From Bacteroidales bacterium (GTDB lineage: Bacteria; Bacteroidota; Bacteroidia; Bacteroidales; JAADJA01), in the NCBI GenBank assembly GCA_020052415.1, contig JAGVPB010000093.1:1-64000 (forward strand): a stretch of 64,000 nt of DNA, in the 5' to 3' direction. This document shows positions 28,214 through 38,065 of this stretch, piece after piece. The position numbers were made by a program, and so were the translations under genes. The notes beneath the pieces were generated by a model. The model saw nothing but the letters and a program-made list of their open reading frames with translations, was not told where the DNA came from and made no database searches. The number at the start of each line of letters is the position of its first letter. Position 1 is the first letter of the stretch.

Positions 28214-29395
28214 TCAGTTTAATTGTGACTTGGATATATTTGCATTCGTTTCAATATTCCGGAAATTGATAATTTCCACGTCCTGCACTTTTTGCTGCAT
28301 CTCACCATCGTATATTAAAACCGGATTAATTGTTTTATCAGGATAGGTTTTATTAAAATGTTTAAACTGTTTTAAAAATTCGGAATGAAATGTTTGTGCT
28401 GATTTAATTTCAACCGGCTGTAACCGGTTTCCATGCTTTATAATAATATCAATTTCGTTATGGTGACTGTCATGATAAAAATAAATGTTGCTGTCAAGTC
28501 CTTTGTTGAAGCGAATTTTAATCAGCTCTGAAACTATCATGTTTTCAAACAAGGCCCCTCTGAGAGGATCTCTGTCGATCTGTAATATATCCTCAATGCC
28601 CAAAAGAAAAGCAACCAATCCTACATCGTAAAAGTAGATTTTTGGCGATTTAATATATCTCTTTCCAATATTTTCATAATAGGGATGCAAAAAGAAAATA
28701 ATAAAAGATGCTTCGAGTATTGCCATCCAGGATTTAACAGTTCCGACTGAAATACCCGTTTCATTTGCAATGGCGGAAGCATTGATAAGGTTGCCAATCC
28801 TGCCGGCACATATTCTTACAAATTTTTGAAATAAACCGAGATCTTTAATTTGTATTAATTTGCGTAAATCCCTTTCAAGATATGTTTCGTAATAATTGCG
28901 GTATGCTTTATAAGGAGTAAGATTGTGGGCATAAATTCCGGGGTAAAACCCTTTAAGAATCAAATCATTGGTCGGTAAAGACTTCTCTTCGCCAATTTCC
29001 GATAACCCCAAAGGGAGGAGTTTCAGTATGGCTGTCCTTCCAGCCAAAGACTGTGTTACTTTATCGAGCAACATAAATTGATTGCTACCGGTGAGGATAA
29101 ATTTCACCTCATTTCTTCTGTCATCAACAACTTGCTGTAAGTAAGATATCAGTTCAGGAACGTACTGAATCTCATCGAGAATTGCTCCTTCTCTGTTACT
29201 GTTCAGAAATGCCCTCGGGTCGGTTGTTGCAAATAACCGCGTATCCGGATTTTCAAAACTATAGTAAGGCAATTCATTAAAAAGATACTTTGATAAAGTT
29301 GTCTTACCCGACTGCCTTGGACCAGTAATGATAATAACCGGATATTGTTTTGCCATGGCAATTACTTCATCCTCAATAACCCGCTTGAGATACAT
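28214..29395 (-). CDS. AAA_14/DUF4143 family ATPase
   Basis: A 393-residue P-loop ATPase. Walker A is ITGPRQSGKTTLSKYLF near the N-terminus, Walker B is AILDEIQYVPEL, and LTGSNQFML looks like a sensor. The C-terminal half is DUF4143, ending in a nuclease-like strand pattern (FYHDSHHNEIDIIIKHGNRLQPVEIKSAQTFHSEF), whose E-ID...VEIK arrangement resembles a PD-(D/E)XK core. These genes are scattered in bacterial genomes as single units of unclear job. Candidates are toxin-like or mobile functions, but nothing here decides. ATG at 29395. Confidence 0.88.
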   Translation of the reverse strand: MYLKRVIEDEVIAMAKQYPVIIITGPRQSGKTTLSKYLFNELPYYSFENPDTRLFATTDPRAFLNSNREGAILDEIQYVPELISYLQQVVDDRRNEVKFILTGSNQFMLLDKVTQSLAGRTAILKLLPLGLSEIGEEKSLPTNDLILKGFYPGIYAHNLTPYKAYRNYYETYLERDLRKLIQIKDLGLFQKFVRICAGRIGNLINASAIANETGISVGTVKSWMAILEASFIIFFLHPYYENIGKRYIKSPKIYFYDVGLVAFLLGIEDILQIDRDPLRGALFENMIVSELIKIRFNKGLDSNIYFYHDSHHNEIDIIIKHGNRLQPVEIKSAQTFHSEFLKQFKHFNKTYPDKTINPVLIYDGEMQQKVQDVEIINFRNIETNANISKSQLN

Positions 29396-29449
29396 TTTGT
29401 GTAAATTTAAAGTTCAACTGCAAAAATACACAAATTTTCAAATTGTTAA

Positions 29450-30244
29450 AATTGTAGTATCGTTGGAATCGATGGCAGCAATATGATTGGTTATGATGGA
29501 ACAATTACAAGCAATCTTTATGTCATCGTTTGGCACCGTAACCATCTTGCCTTAATGTCCTCCGGACCGCTTAGTGAAAGCGGTGGAATTTATGCCTGGG
29601 ACTTTACTTACCAGCTTGCAAAGGCTTTCCTTGATGGACAAAAAGATATTGGAAGTGGGATGTTTGGGATGATTGGCGGGGATTGCAATGCAAGTGGAAG
29701 CATAAATGCTTATGATGAAAATAAGGATTGGAGTTTGGATGCTGGAAAAACAAGTAATTATCAGAGTGATTTAATTTTAGATACCCAGGTAAATAACCTT
29801 GACAAAGATGATACCTGGTCACCCAACTTTGGTAAAGTTGTTCAATTGCCGGAAGGTAATATTTCTATTTGTGGTACAGAAATATTAGATGACCGTGATG
29901 GTCAATATTATAATACTGTTCAAATAGGAACCCAATGCTGGATGGCGGAAAACCTGAACATTGGCACTATGATAACGGGCACAACTGAAATGGCAAACGA
30001 CAGCATTATTGAAAAGTATTGTTACTGCAATAGTACAGCTAACTGCGACATTTATGGCGGACTTTATCAATGGAATGAGATTTCGAAAATCTTACTTTAT
30101 ACGGACAATTCTGGTCATCATCAGAGTCATCTGCTACCTGGACATGGTACAGGTATCTCTTCTACAATAACGGGCAAGCCTATAGAAACGACTATTTCAA
30201 GACATTCGGTTTTTCGTTGCGCTGTTTGCATGATTAAATTGTAG
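29450..30244 (+). pseudogene. Truncated and frameshifted FISUMP-domain secreted protein
   Basis: The remnant opens after a stop (TAA at 29447-29449) without a signal peptide. It starts in the middle of the usual T9SS-associated segment (VIVWHRNHLALMSSGPLSES, GMIGGDCNASGSINAYDENK) and then enters a FISUMP domain (DDRDGQYYNTVQIGTQCWMA, YGGLYQWNE). After QWNE the reading frame is lost. In the +1 frame the true domain end resumes (GQFWSSSESSATWTWYRYLF ... FSLRC), ending at a TAA near 30235-30237. The middle of the domain is deleted. So both ends and the centre are damaged; expression of a functional product is unlikely. Confidence 0.78.
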
Positions 30245-30369
30245 CATGAGCCTTTCTGTTGAGGATACAGGAGTTTAAAACAAGTGAGCCAGGCAGAAGT
30301 GTCGAAAATGAGTGCAGAATATATGGAAACAAATATGGCAGGGTGGTAAACAAATAAAACAGGATTTAT

Positions 30370-32244
30370 CTACTTCAGGATGATCATCGGGATATTAATC
30401 CTTTTCTGAACGGTTGATATTGTCCGTCCTTTGAAAAAGCGGTGCAGTTTTCCTTTCCTGTGCGACGACATCACGAGCAGGTCTGCTTCGACACGTTTTA
30501 CAACTTCAGGGATCACATTACGCGCCAGCCCGAAATCAATGATCGTGGATGATTTATAATTGCCGGCAACAAGCTGCTCCGAATACCGTGCAAGGAAATT
30601 CCTGTCATCCGAGGTTTCCCTGTCCGAAATCTCCGAAGTCATCATTCTCGCTCCTGCCGATTCCACAACATGTATCAGGAAATATTCGGCATCCTTACCT
30701 CCCTGCGACAGGGCAAAGTTAATGGCATTGTTATCGGATTCGGAAAAATCGAGGGTAACGGCGATCCGTTTAAAGGCAATAGGTTGCTCAAATTTTATCT
30801 CGCGCGGTACATGGTGAGCCGGAGCCAGTTTTACAGGAATTCTGAACTTTATCATAGGTTCTACAATGGTGTATAAAAGTAGTAAAAAAGCACCAGCTAC
30901 CGGGACTAAAATCAATAAGTAAACAACTACCGGATGACTTGTTGTTTCGAGAAATCCTTTCATAGTATCAATAACCAGCCTTACATTCAGAGCCACGATA
31001 ACACCTACTGCCAGCCAGGAAACAAACCTTGCGGGAATATTAATGCGGAAATCGCCCATGATATGCTTGGATGAAACCCAATGGACGAGCGGCACTATGG
31101 CAAATCCGAGTTGCAGGCTAAGGATTACCTGGCTCAGGATTAACAGCGCTCCCGACATGCTTTCGCCGGCAATCCATATTGTAATAAATGCAGGTATTAC
31201 CGCCAGCGAGCGTGTGATCAACCGCCGCAGCCAGGGCTCGATACGAAGATTAAGGTATCCCTCCATTATGATCTGACCCGTGATGGTGCCGGTAAGAGTA
31301 GAACTCTGACCCGATGCAATGAGGGCAACGGCAAAAAGCACCGGCGCAAGGATGGTTCCAAGAACAGGTTCCAGCATGCTGTGAGCATCCATAATATCTT
31401 CTATTTCGGTGTGCCCCGTTTTGAAAAAGGCCGATGCTGCAAGGATAAGAATCGCGGCATTCACAAAGAGTGCAAGGTTAAGGGCGATGGAAGTGTCGAG
31501 AAAATTAAAGCGGATGGCATGTTTAATGCCTTTTTTGTCGGTTGAATATTTCCGGGTTTGAACGATGGACGAATGCAGATATAGGTTATGTGGCATCACT
31601 GTAGCGCCGATGATACCGATGGCAATGTAAAGGGCGCCGGGTCCGGGTAAAGTTGGTAAAAAACCTGTGAAAATTTCTGACATGACAGGTTTTGACAGGA
31701 AAAGTTCAATCACGAACGAAATGCCGATGATGCTTACCAGACCGATGATGATGGCTTCGAGCATACGCATGCCGCGCCTTACAAGAAACATGATGAGGAA
31801 AGTATCAAACAAAGAAAGTGATACGCCAATGAGCATATTAAGTCCAAAGAGCAGTTTCAATCCAATGGCCATTCCCAGAACTTCGGCGAGGTCGGTGGCA
31901 GCAATGGCTATCTCAGCTAAAATCCAGTAGATAAAATTCAGGAAACGCGGATAATAAGAACGGCTGAACTGAGCTATGTCTTTTCCTGTCACCAGTCCCA
32001 GCCGGGCGCTGTGGCTCTGCAACAGGATGGCAGTGAAGTTCGATAAAACGATCACCCAGATCAATGCATAACCGAATTTGCTCCCGGCCGCAATATCGGT
32101 TGCCCAGTTGCCCGGATCCATGTATCCGACGCTTACAAGGTAGGCAGGGCCCAGAAAAGCAAGCATGCGCCTCCATTTCGATTTCACATTAATAGTATCA
32201 ATACTCGAATGATACTCTCCGAATGATTTTATGTGATTTGTCAT
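30370..32244 (-). CDS. mntH: Nramp divalent-metal transporter fused to a Usp domain
   Basis: A 624-residue inner-membrane protein. The N-terminal part is an Nramp/MntH-type H+-coupled Mn(II)/Fe(II) importer with both metal-site motifs: DPGN in TM1 (YMDPGNWATD) and MPHN in TM6 (VMPHNLYLHSSIVQTR), and about 11 hydrophobic segments in all. The last 140 or so residues form a cytosolic UspA domain (FKRIAVTLDFSESDNNAINFA ... LLVMSSHRKGKLHRFFKG). Its G-rich loop is replaced by SSHRKGKLHRFFKG, so ATP binding is unclear. Start: the longer reading would begin at a TTG (32283); the ATG at 32244 is preferred. The fused Usp domain may regulate transport by nucleotide or stress state, an inference. Confidence 0.88.
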   Translation of the reverse strand: MTNHIKSFGEYHSSIDTINVKSKWRRMLAFLGPAYLVSVGYMDPGNWATDIAAGSKFGYALIWVIVLSNFTAILLQSHSARLGLVTGKDIAQFSRSYYPRFLNFIYWILAEIAIAATDLAEVLGMAIGLKLLFGLNMLIGVSLSLFDTFLIMFLVRRGMRMLEAIIIGLVSIIGISFVIELFLSKPVMSEIFTGFLPTLPGPGALYIAIGIIGATVMPHNLYLHSSIVQTRKYSTDKKGIKHAIRFNFLDTSIALNLALFVNAAILILAASAFFKTGHTEIEDIMDAHSMLEPVLGTILAPVLFAVALIASGQSSTLTGTITGQIIMEGYLNLRIEPWLRRLITRSLAVIPAFITIWIAGESMSGALLILSQVILSLQLGFAIVPLVHWVSSKHIMGDFRINIPARFVSWLAVGVIVALNVRLVIDTMKGFLETTSHPVVVYLLILVPVAGAFLLLLYTIVEPMIKFRIPVKLAPAHHVPREIKFEQPIAFKRIAVTLDFSESDNNAINFALSQGGKDAEYFLIHVVESAGARMMTSEISDRETSDDRNFLARYSEQLVAGNYKSSTIIDFGLARNVIPEVVKRVEADLLVMSSHRKGKLHRFFKGRTISTVQKRINIPMIILK

Positions 32245-32283
32245 CAACTTATGATGGCCCGGTGAACAATGCCCATCATTCAA

Positions 32284-32562
32284 CCATATTTCACCGGTAA
32301 ATTGATAGTATAAAAGTAATAATTCTTTGCCTTGTTTCCCGATAACAAATTCCCATTACATTTTCTTTTACGGGAGACAACATCTTACAACAATCTTCGT
32401 CTGATTTGGTTTTGGTATTGGCAGAATTATTGACTTTAAAACAACATGGAGTTTGGGGCATACGGTATGGTCCCCATCAATTTATCATTTCAATATTCCA
32501 TTTTCCAAGGTTCCGTCATTCCAAACTTATAACCCTTATTTCCTTATATCCCTCCTGCCGTC
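32284..32562. other. Intergenic stretch with weak repeat similarity
   Basis: 279 bp between cydB and the Nramp gene. At about 32527-32556 the words AACCCTTATTTCCTTATATCCCT resemble the centre of the dispersed element at 10571-10710, but the flanks do not clearly match. No gene seen. Confidence 0.35.
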
Positions 32563-33603
32563 TCAATAGCTCGTTTCATCCATCTTCACCTTACCCCAAA
32601 AGGTTCGGTAAACGAAAACGGTGTAAGTGATCACCAGCGGTGCACCGATGGCGCTGATGATCAGCATTATCCCAAGCGCCTTATCGGATGAAGCGGCATT
32701 GTAAATTGTAATGTTATATTGCTGGTCAATGGTGCTGATTACCAAAACCGGGTATAGTTCGATCGCCACAAGGATCAACAGCAAACTTACCGTAAGGGAT
32801 GAAAAAATAAATGCCATCAGATACCTGCCTTTGGATACAAGTCTTGGAACATTTGCAATACTCAGGAAAGCCAGTAAAGGAACAATAAACAGCTCCGGAT
32901 TTTTTTGCAGGCTGTCGGACAGGTGAGGAATGAAAACCAGGGTATAGATAGTGACAATAACATAGCACACAACGAAAAAAATAATTGCTTCGCGCAGCAA
33001 TACAGTGACTTCAGCAAACAGTTTCCCTTCGGTCTTCATTGCAAGGTAAATGGCGCCGTGCATCATGAACAAGGCCAGTGTAGTGATCCCAACCAAAATG
33101 GCAAAAGGATTCAGAAATTCAAACCAGTGGCCTGTAAATTCATATCCCGGCCCGATGGCTATTCCATTAAGTACATTTCCCAAAACAACTCCTAATAGCA
33201 AAGCAAGCATTGCGCTTGAAATGCAATAAGAAGTATCCCACAGGATTCGCCACCATTTCATTTCTTCCTTACTCCTGAACTCGATTGATATCGCCCTGAA
33301 GATCAGAAAAGCGAGAAAAAGCATAAAGGGAATGTACATCCCTGAGAACAGGGAAGCATATAATACCGGAAAGCCTGCAAACATGGCTCCGCCACCGATC
33401 ACGAGCCACACTTCATTGCCGTCCCAGACCGGCCCCACAGCATTCAATGCAATCCTCCGGCCTTTTTCATCCTTCAAAAACACGTGCCATGCTCCGGCGC
33501 CAAGGTCAAAACCATCGAGTATGGCATAGCCGGAAAACAAAGCTCCAACTACAAGAAACCACCAGGTAGGATAATCCATTCCAAGTAAAGTTGCCATGAT
33601 CAT
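32563..33603 (-). CDS. cydB: Cytochrome bd oxidase subunit II
   Basis: CydB is the second subunit of the quinol-oxidising cytochrome bd terminal oxidase in the inner membrane, which supports respiration at low oxygen. The 346-residue protein has about eight hydrophobic segments and family motifs: WFLVVGALFSGYAILDGFDLGAGAWH, GPVWDGNEVWLV, FRAISIEFRSK. It overlaps the end of cydA by 3-4 bases (33600-33603), so they are translated together. An ATG two codons in (33597) is an alternative start. Confidence 0.95.
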   Translation of the reverse strand: MIMATLLGMDYPTWWFLVVGALFSGYAILDGFDLGAGAWHVFLKDEKGRRIALNAVGPVWDGNEVWLVIGGGAMFAGFPVLYASLFSGMYIPFMLFLAFLIFRAISIEFRSKEEMKWWRILWDTSYCISSAMLALLLGVVLGNVLNGIAIGPGYEFTGHWFEFLNPFAILVGITTLALFMMHGAIYLAMKTEGKLFAEVTVLLREAIIFFVVCYVIVTIYTLVFIPHLSDSLQKNPELFIVPLLAFLSIANVPRLVSKGRYLMAFIFSSLTVSLLLILVAIELYPVLVISTIDQQYNITIYNAASSDKALGIMLIISAIGAPLVITYTVFVYRTFWGKVKMDETSY

Positions 33604-34979
33604 ATCTCTTTTTGCGTTTGAACAATGCTTCTCTGGAACGGACGGTCTTCCATCTTTGATTCATCATACGGACCTGCCTTAATTTTCCGGTCGAGCAAAT
33701 AGATGAAGAGTAAAAACAGCAGAATATAAATAAGTGTGAACATGATCAGTGAGAATAAAACCTGTTTTGCATTAACATTTGCAGAAAGTGCATCGGAGGT
33801 TCTTAACAGTCCATAAACGACCCACGGCTGACGTCCCATTTCGGCTGCAAACCATCCGAACTCATTAGCCAATTGCGGAAGAATTACGGAAAAAACAAAT
33901 ATCCACATCAGCCATCTGAAACTAAACAACTTTCCCCTCCACCAAAGGAAGGATGCAAACAAAGTAAGTGCGATAAAAAACAATCCCAGCGCTATCATCA
34001 GATGATAGAACTGGAAAACAGCATTTACTGCTGAGGGCTGTTCATCTTTTGGAAAATCATTGAGTCCGGTAATGGGTTCATCGAAATCCCAGTGAACAAG
34101 GTAACTAAGCCCACCGGGAATCTTAGGGCCATAAACCGCTTGCTTTTCCTTATCCACCCAACCAAAAATGTACATATCTGCGGATTGCTGAGTGTTGAAA
34201 TGCCCTTCAAAAGCGGCTAATTTGGCAGGTTGGTTTTCGGAAACTCCATTGGAAGACATGTGACCTGTAATCAGCTGGCTTATTGAAAAAACGGCTCCTG
34301 CAACCAGCGCAATTTTAAATGCTTTTTCCGATAATTCGACATACCTGTCTTTCAGGATATAAAATGCATGAACACTCATCACAAGGAAAGCTCCGGCGAT
34401 TAAAGCGCCTATCCAAACATGCAGAATCCTGTCCACACTTGACGGGTTGAAAACCATTGCCCAGAAATCGGTGATCTCCGCTCTGGCATTTGATCCCTCG
34501 CCAACAATATGATAGCCTGAAGGAGTTTGCTGCCAGCTATTTGCCACCACGATCCAAATTGCTGAAAACATACTACCAAGCCATACTCCTAAAGTTGCAA
34601 TAAAATGTACTTTGGGAGTTACCCGGTTCCAGCCAAATAACAAAACTCCCAGAAATCCGCTTTCGAGAGCAAAGGCAAATATACCTTCTGCCGCCAATGC
34701 GCTACCAAAAACATCGCCGACATATTTTGAATAGGTTGCCCAGTTGGTTCCGAATTCAAATTCCATGACAATGCCGGTTGCCACTCCGATTCCAAATATC
34801 AATGCAAATATCTTTGTCCAGAAACGGGTCATGGTTTCATAAATCTTATTTCCGGTTCGCAGGAAACTACCTTCCATTACTACCATAATCAGCCCCAGAC
34901 CAATGCTCAAAGGGGGATAAATATAATGAAACCCTATGGTGAAAGCGAATTGAATCCGTGCTAATAGTTCAACATCCAT
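33600..34979 (-). CDS. cydA: Cytochrome bd oxidase subunit I
   Basis: CydA carries the hemes b558, b595 and d and the quinol site. In its 459 residues are the N-terminal [20 protein letters not shown] (heme-ligand His), the [10 protein letters not shown] segment and [16 protein letters not shown] near the C-terminus. The Q loop is of the short type. It is first in the cydAB pair and starts with ATG at 34979. The transcriptional signal was not identified. Together with cydB it indicates microaerobic growth or oxygen scavenging. Confidence 0.96.
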   Translation of the reverse strand: MDVELLARIQFAFTIGFHYIYPPLSIGLGLIMVVMEGSFLRTGNKIYETMTRFWTKIFALIFGIGVATGIVMEFEFGTNWATYSKYVGDVFGSALAAEGIFAFALESGFLGVLLFGWNRVTPKVHFIATLGVWLGSMFSAIWIVVANSWQQTPSGYHIVGEGSNARAEITDFWAMVFNPSSVDRILHVWIGALIAGAFLVMSVHAFYILKDRYVELSEKAFKIALVAGAVFSISQLITGHMSSNGVSENQPAKLAAFEGHFNTQQSADMYIFGWVDKEKQAVYGPKIPGGLSYLVHWDFDEPITGLNDFPKDEQPSAVNAVFQFYHLMIALGLFFIALTLFASFLWWRGKLFSFRWLMWIFVFSVILPQLANEFGWFAAEMGRQPWVVYGLLRTSDALSANVNAKQVLFSLIMFTLIYILLFLLFIYLLDRKIKAGPYDESKMEDRPFQRSIVQTQKEI

Positions 34980-35145
34980 TTAATCAACGTGAGAATTAAG
35001 TGTATAAACGATATTTAAATAAAAATGTTAAAATTACTGAAATGTCCTGTATTCTTTTCCACTTGTTATTCTGAATTACTGAATAAGTTTAATTTTGCCC
35101 TTCATTTTATAAATTTAAAACAAACTTTTCAACGATCTGAGTGTT

Positions 35146-38028
35146 ATGATGGCAATAAAAAAAATAGGAATGAGAAAAAATGCAATTCTGTTGATGGCTG
35201 TGTTGATGGGATTGGGGATAACAGCCCAGGAAACTGTCAACATTGAACAAGAATTTTTAAAAAATACCCGGCAGCTTATATATGAAGGCAATCGTTCGGG
35301 AGAAGGGTATTTTTCTGACGACGGCAGATATCTTATTTTCCAGAGCGAACGCGAAGCCGATAATCCTTTTTATCAAATTTATATCCTCGATTTTGAAACC
35401 GGTGACATTAACCGTGTTTCTCCAGGTTACGGGAAAACAACCTGCTCCTATTTCCAGTGGAATGGCGACCGTGTGATGTATGCCTCCAGCCACCTCGACC
35501 CGGATGCAAAGAAAAAACAAAAAGAAGAACTTGATTTCAGGGCTTCAGGCCAGAAAAAACGCTATTCCTGGGACTATGAACCTCAAATGGATATATTTAC
35601 CAGCAAACGGGATGGTTCAGACATAAAACAGCTTACCAAAGATTTCGGTTATGATGCTGAAGGTTCTTATTCTCCCGATGGCAAACTCATTGTTTTCAGT
35701 TCCAATAAACATGCTTTTATTCCGGGTTTATCAGCAAAAGAAAAAGAAACTCTGGATATTGATCCTTCCTATTTCTGCGAACTTTATCTCATGAATGCAG
35801 ATGGTTCAAACGTAAAGCAACTGACCCATACACCCGGCTATGATGGAGGCCCGTTCTTTTCATCGGATGGCAAAAAAATAATCTGGCGCCGGTTTTCAGA
35901 AAACGGAATGAATGCTGACGTTTACACCATGAATGTTGATGGAACCGGTGAGAAGCGGATTACAGATTTTGGAAGTTTAAGCTGGGCGCCCTTCTTTCAC
36001 CCTTCCGGAGATTATATTGTGTTTGCCTCCAATAAACTTGGATTTACAAATTTTGAAGTTTATCTCGTTGATGCAGAAGGATTAAAAGAACCGGTTCAGG
36101 TTACTTTTACCGACAAATTCGACGGCCTTCCGGTCTTTTCTCCTGATGGCACAAAACTGGTTTGGACTTCAAGCCGCTGTGCAGACGGTAAAACCCAGCT
36201 TTTTATTGCCGGCTGGAACGATGCTTTTGCAAGGGAACAATTAGCCAAATCACCAATCAGGAAAACTTCAACCGGAAGTCTGAACTATAAGTTTAAACCG
36301 GAAATACTCGAATCCGAATTGCAGGAAAAATTAACCTATATCGCTTCCGATGCCACCGAAGGCAGGCTGACTGGTTCGAAAGGGATAAAGATGACAGCAG
36401 ATTATATAACCAAAATCTTTAAAGATCAGGGTTTGCAGCCCCTAACCGGTCATGCAGATTATTTCTGGCCTTTTGATTTTACAGCCGATATCAAATCAGA
36501 AGCTGGTTCCAATCATTTTGTAATGGATGGTAAAGCTTATGAATTAAACAAAGATTTTAAGCCCCTTTCATCCACTGACAACGGGGAAGCTGAAGGGGAA
36601 ATAGTTGTAGCAGGCTATGGTTTGAAAATCAATGATGGAGGCAGCTACGAATACAACTCTTATGAAAAGATTGATGTAAAAAACAAAATCGTCATGGTGC
36701 TGGATGGGATTCCGGAAGGATTGGATGAAGAAAAAGAAAAACTTTTTGAACGCAACACTGCCAGTGGCTACAAGCAAATGCTTGCCCGTCAAAACGGAGC
36801 TAAAGCCATTATGATTGTTACTCCGAAAGTTCATAATGAAAAAAATCATGAAATCGTCGGAACATCTGGAATAATTTCGATGAATATATCTGAAGAGCTG
36901 GCCAATAAAATTCTTTCAAAGGATAACCAGACCATCGAAACACTGAAGGAAAAACTAAAGGATGGCGATCAGAAAGGAAATGAACACCTGTTTGCTACAG
37001 GTGAAAATGTAAAAATAACTGCAAAAGTTGAACGTATAATTAAACAGGATAATAATATTGTCGGTATAATCCCTTCCGCTAATCCTGATGCAGACTATAT
37101 TTTTGTCGGCGCCCATTACGATCATCTTGGTTTTGGCGAGGTTAATTCACGGTCATTGGGCGAACACAAATCCGAAGTACACAATGGCGCTGATGATAAC
37201 GGTTCGGGTACGGTTACAATTATTGAACTTGCCGAGTATTTTGCTGGTCTGAAAAAAGAAAATCCTGCAGCAATTACTTACAACCTTGTTTTTTGCTTAT
37301 GGTCGGCTGAGGAATTGGGGTTGTTGGGATCCAACAGCTTTACCTCAAAATTGCCGGTTGCTGAAGAAAAGATCAAGGCATATTTAAATTTCGATATGGT
37401 TGGCAGGCTAAAAGATAACCGACTTGATTTACAGGGTATCGGTTCTGCGGCAGAATGGAAAACCATCGCTGAAAAGAAAAATGTGGTTTCGGGCTTTAAC
37501 CTGGTGATGGCCGAAGATCCGTATTTGCCGACAGATGCAACTTCCTTTTATCTGAAAGGTATTCCCGTGGCAAGTTTCTTTACAGGCGTTCACAACGATT
37601 ATCATACATATAATGATGATGTTGAATTTATCAATTTTGAAGGTATGCTGAGCATCTCAAAGTTCTCCTCTTTGCTGATCCGGGAAATTATGAAGCCCGA
37701 TCAGTTGCTTACTTATAAGGAAGTGAAAATAAACAGTCAAAAAGCCAGTAAGGGCGCAACCTCAGTTTCACTGGGAACCATTCCGGCGTATGCAGGAAGT
37801 GATCAGCCGGGGGTTCAGATACAGGGTGTGAGGCCGGGAGGTCCTGCAGAAAAAGCAGGACTATTGGCAAACGATATCATCATCGGATTGAACGGTAAAG
37901 AAACAAATAACATCTATGATTTTATGAATATACTCGGTGAACTGAAGGCTGACGTTGAAACCGAAATCGTAATCAAAAGGAATGAAACGAAAATGACCTT
38001 CAGAATCGTTCCGGAGGCAAAGCAATAA
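35146..38028 (+). CDS. Secreted TolB-propeller / M28 peptidase / PDZ protein
   Basis: A 960-residue secreted protein joining three modules. After a signal peptide (start MMAIKKIG...; a second ATG at 35170 would also give a good leader) a TolB/PD40 propeller occupies about 35-390 (ISYSPDGKLIVFSS-like blades: YSPDGKLIVFSSNKH, FSSDGKKIIWRR, FSPDGTKLVWTS). An M28 metallopeptidase with an inserted PA-like domain spans about 400-850; zinc ligands are in VGAHYDHLG, HNGADDNGSG, WSAEELGLLG, LNFDMVGR and the final HNDYHTYNDD. A PDZ domain covers about 865-955 (PGVQIQGVRPGGPAEKAGLL). The substrate may be peptides or aminoacylated cell-wall fragments. Probably periplasmic. Confidence 0.9.
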   Translation: MMAIKKIGMRKNAILLMAVLMGLGITAQETVNIEQEFLKNTRQLIYEGNRSGEGYFSDDGRYLIFQSEREADNPFYQIYILDFETGDINRVSPGYGKTTCSYFQWNGDRVMYASSHLDPDAKKKQKEELDFRASGQKKRYSWDYEPQMDIFTSKRDGSDIKQLTKDFGYDAEGSYSPDGKLIVFSSNKHAFIPGLSAKEKETLDIDPSYFCELYLMNADGSNVKQLTHTPGYDGGPFFSSDGKKIIWRRFSENGMNADVYTMNVDGTGEKRITDFGSLSWAPFFHPSGDYIVFASNKLGFTNFEVYLVDAEGLKEPVQVTFTDKFDGLPVFSPDGTKLVWTSSRCADGKTQLFIAGWNDAFAREQLAKSPIRKTSTGSLNYKFKPEILESELQEKLTYIASDATEGRLTGSKGIKMTADYITKIFKDQGLQPLTGHADYFWPFDFTADIKSEAGSNHFVMDGKAYELNKDFKPLSSTDNGEAEGEIVVAGYGLKINDGGSYEYNSYEKIDVKNKIVMVLDGIPEGLDEEKEKLFERNTASGYKQMLARQNGAKAIMIVTPKVHNEKNHEIVGTSGIISMNISEELANKILSKDNQTIETLKEKLKDGDQKGNEHLFATGENVKITAKVERIIKQDNNIVGIIPSANPDADYIFVGAHYDHLGFGEVNSRSLGEHKSEVHNGADDNGSGTVTIIELAEYFAGLKKENPAAITYNLVFCLWSAEELGLLGSNSFTSKLPVAEEKIKAYLNFDMVGRLKDNRLDLQGIGSAAEWKTIAEKKNVVSGFNLVMAEDPYLPTDATSFYLKGIPVASFFTGVHNDYHTYNDDVEFINFEGMLSISKFSSLLIREIMKPDQLLTYKEVKINSQKASKGATSVSLGTIPAYAGSDQPGVQIQGVRPGGPAEKAGLLANDIIIGLNGKETNNIYDFMNILGELKADVETEIVIKRNETKMTFRIVPEAKQ

Positions 38029-38065
38029 AGAAGAAGATTTTCTTTAATTACGGTCAGATAAAATA

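Noticed and set aside
28214-29395. Assigning the DUF4143 ATPase to a defence system
   Set aside because: It is a single widespread gene with no partner here; only its own motifs are clear.
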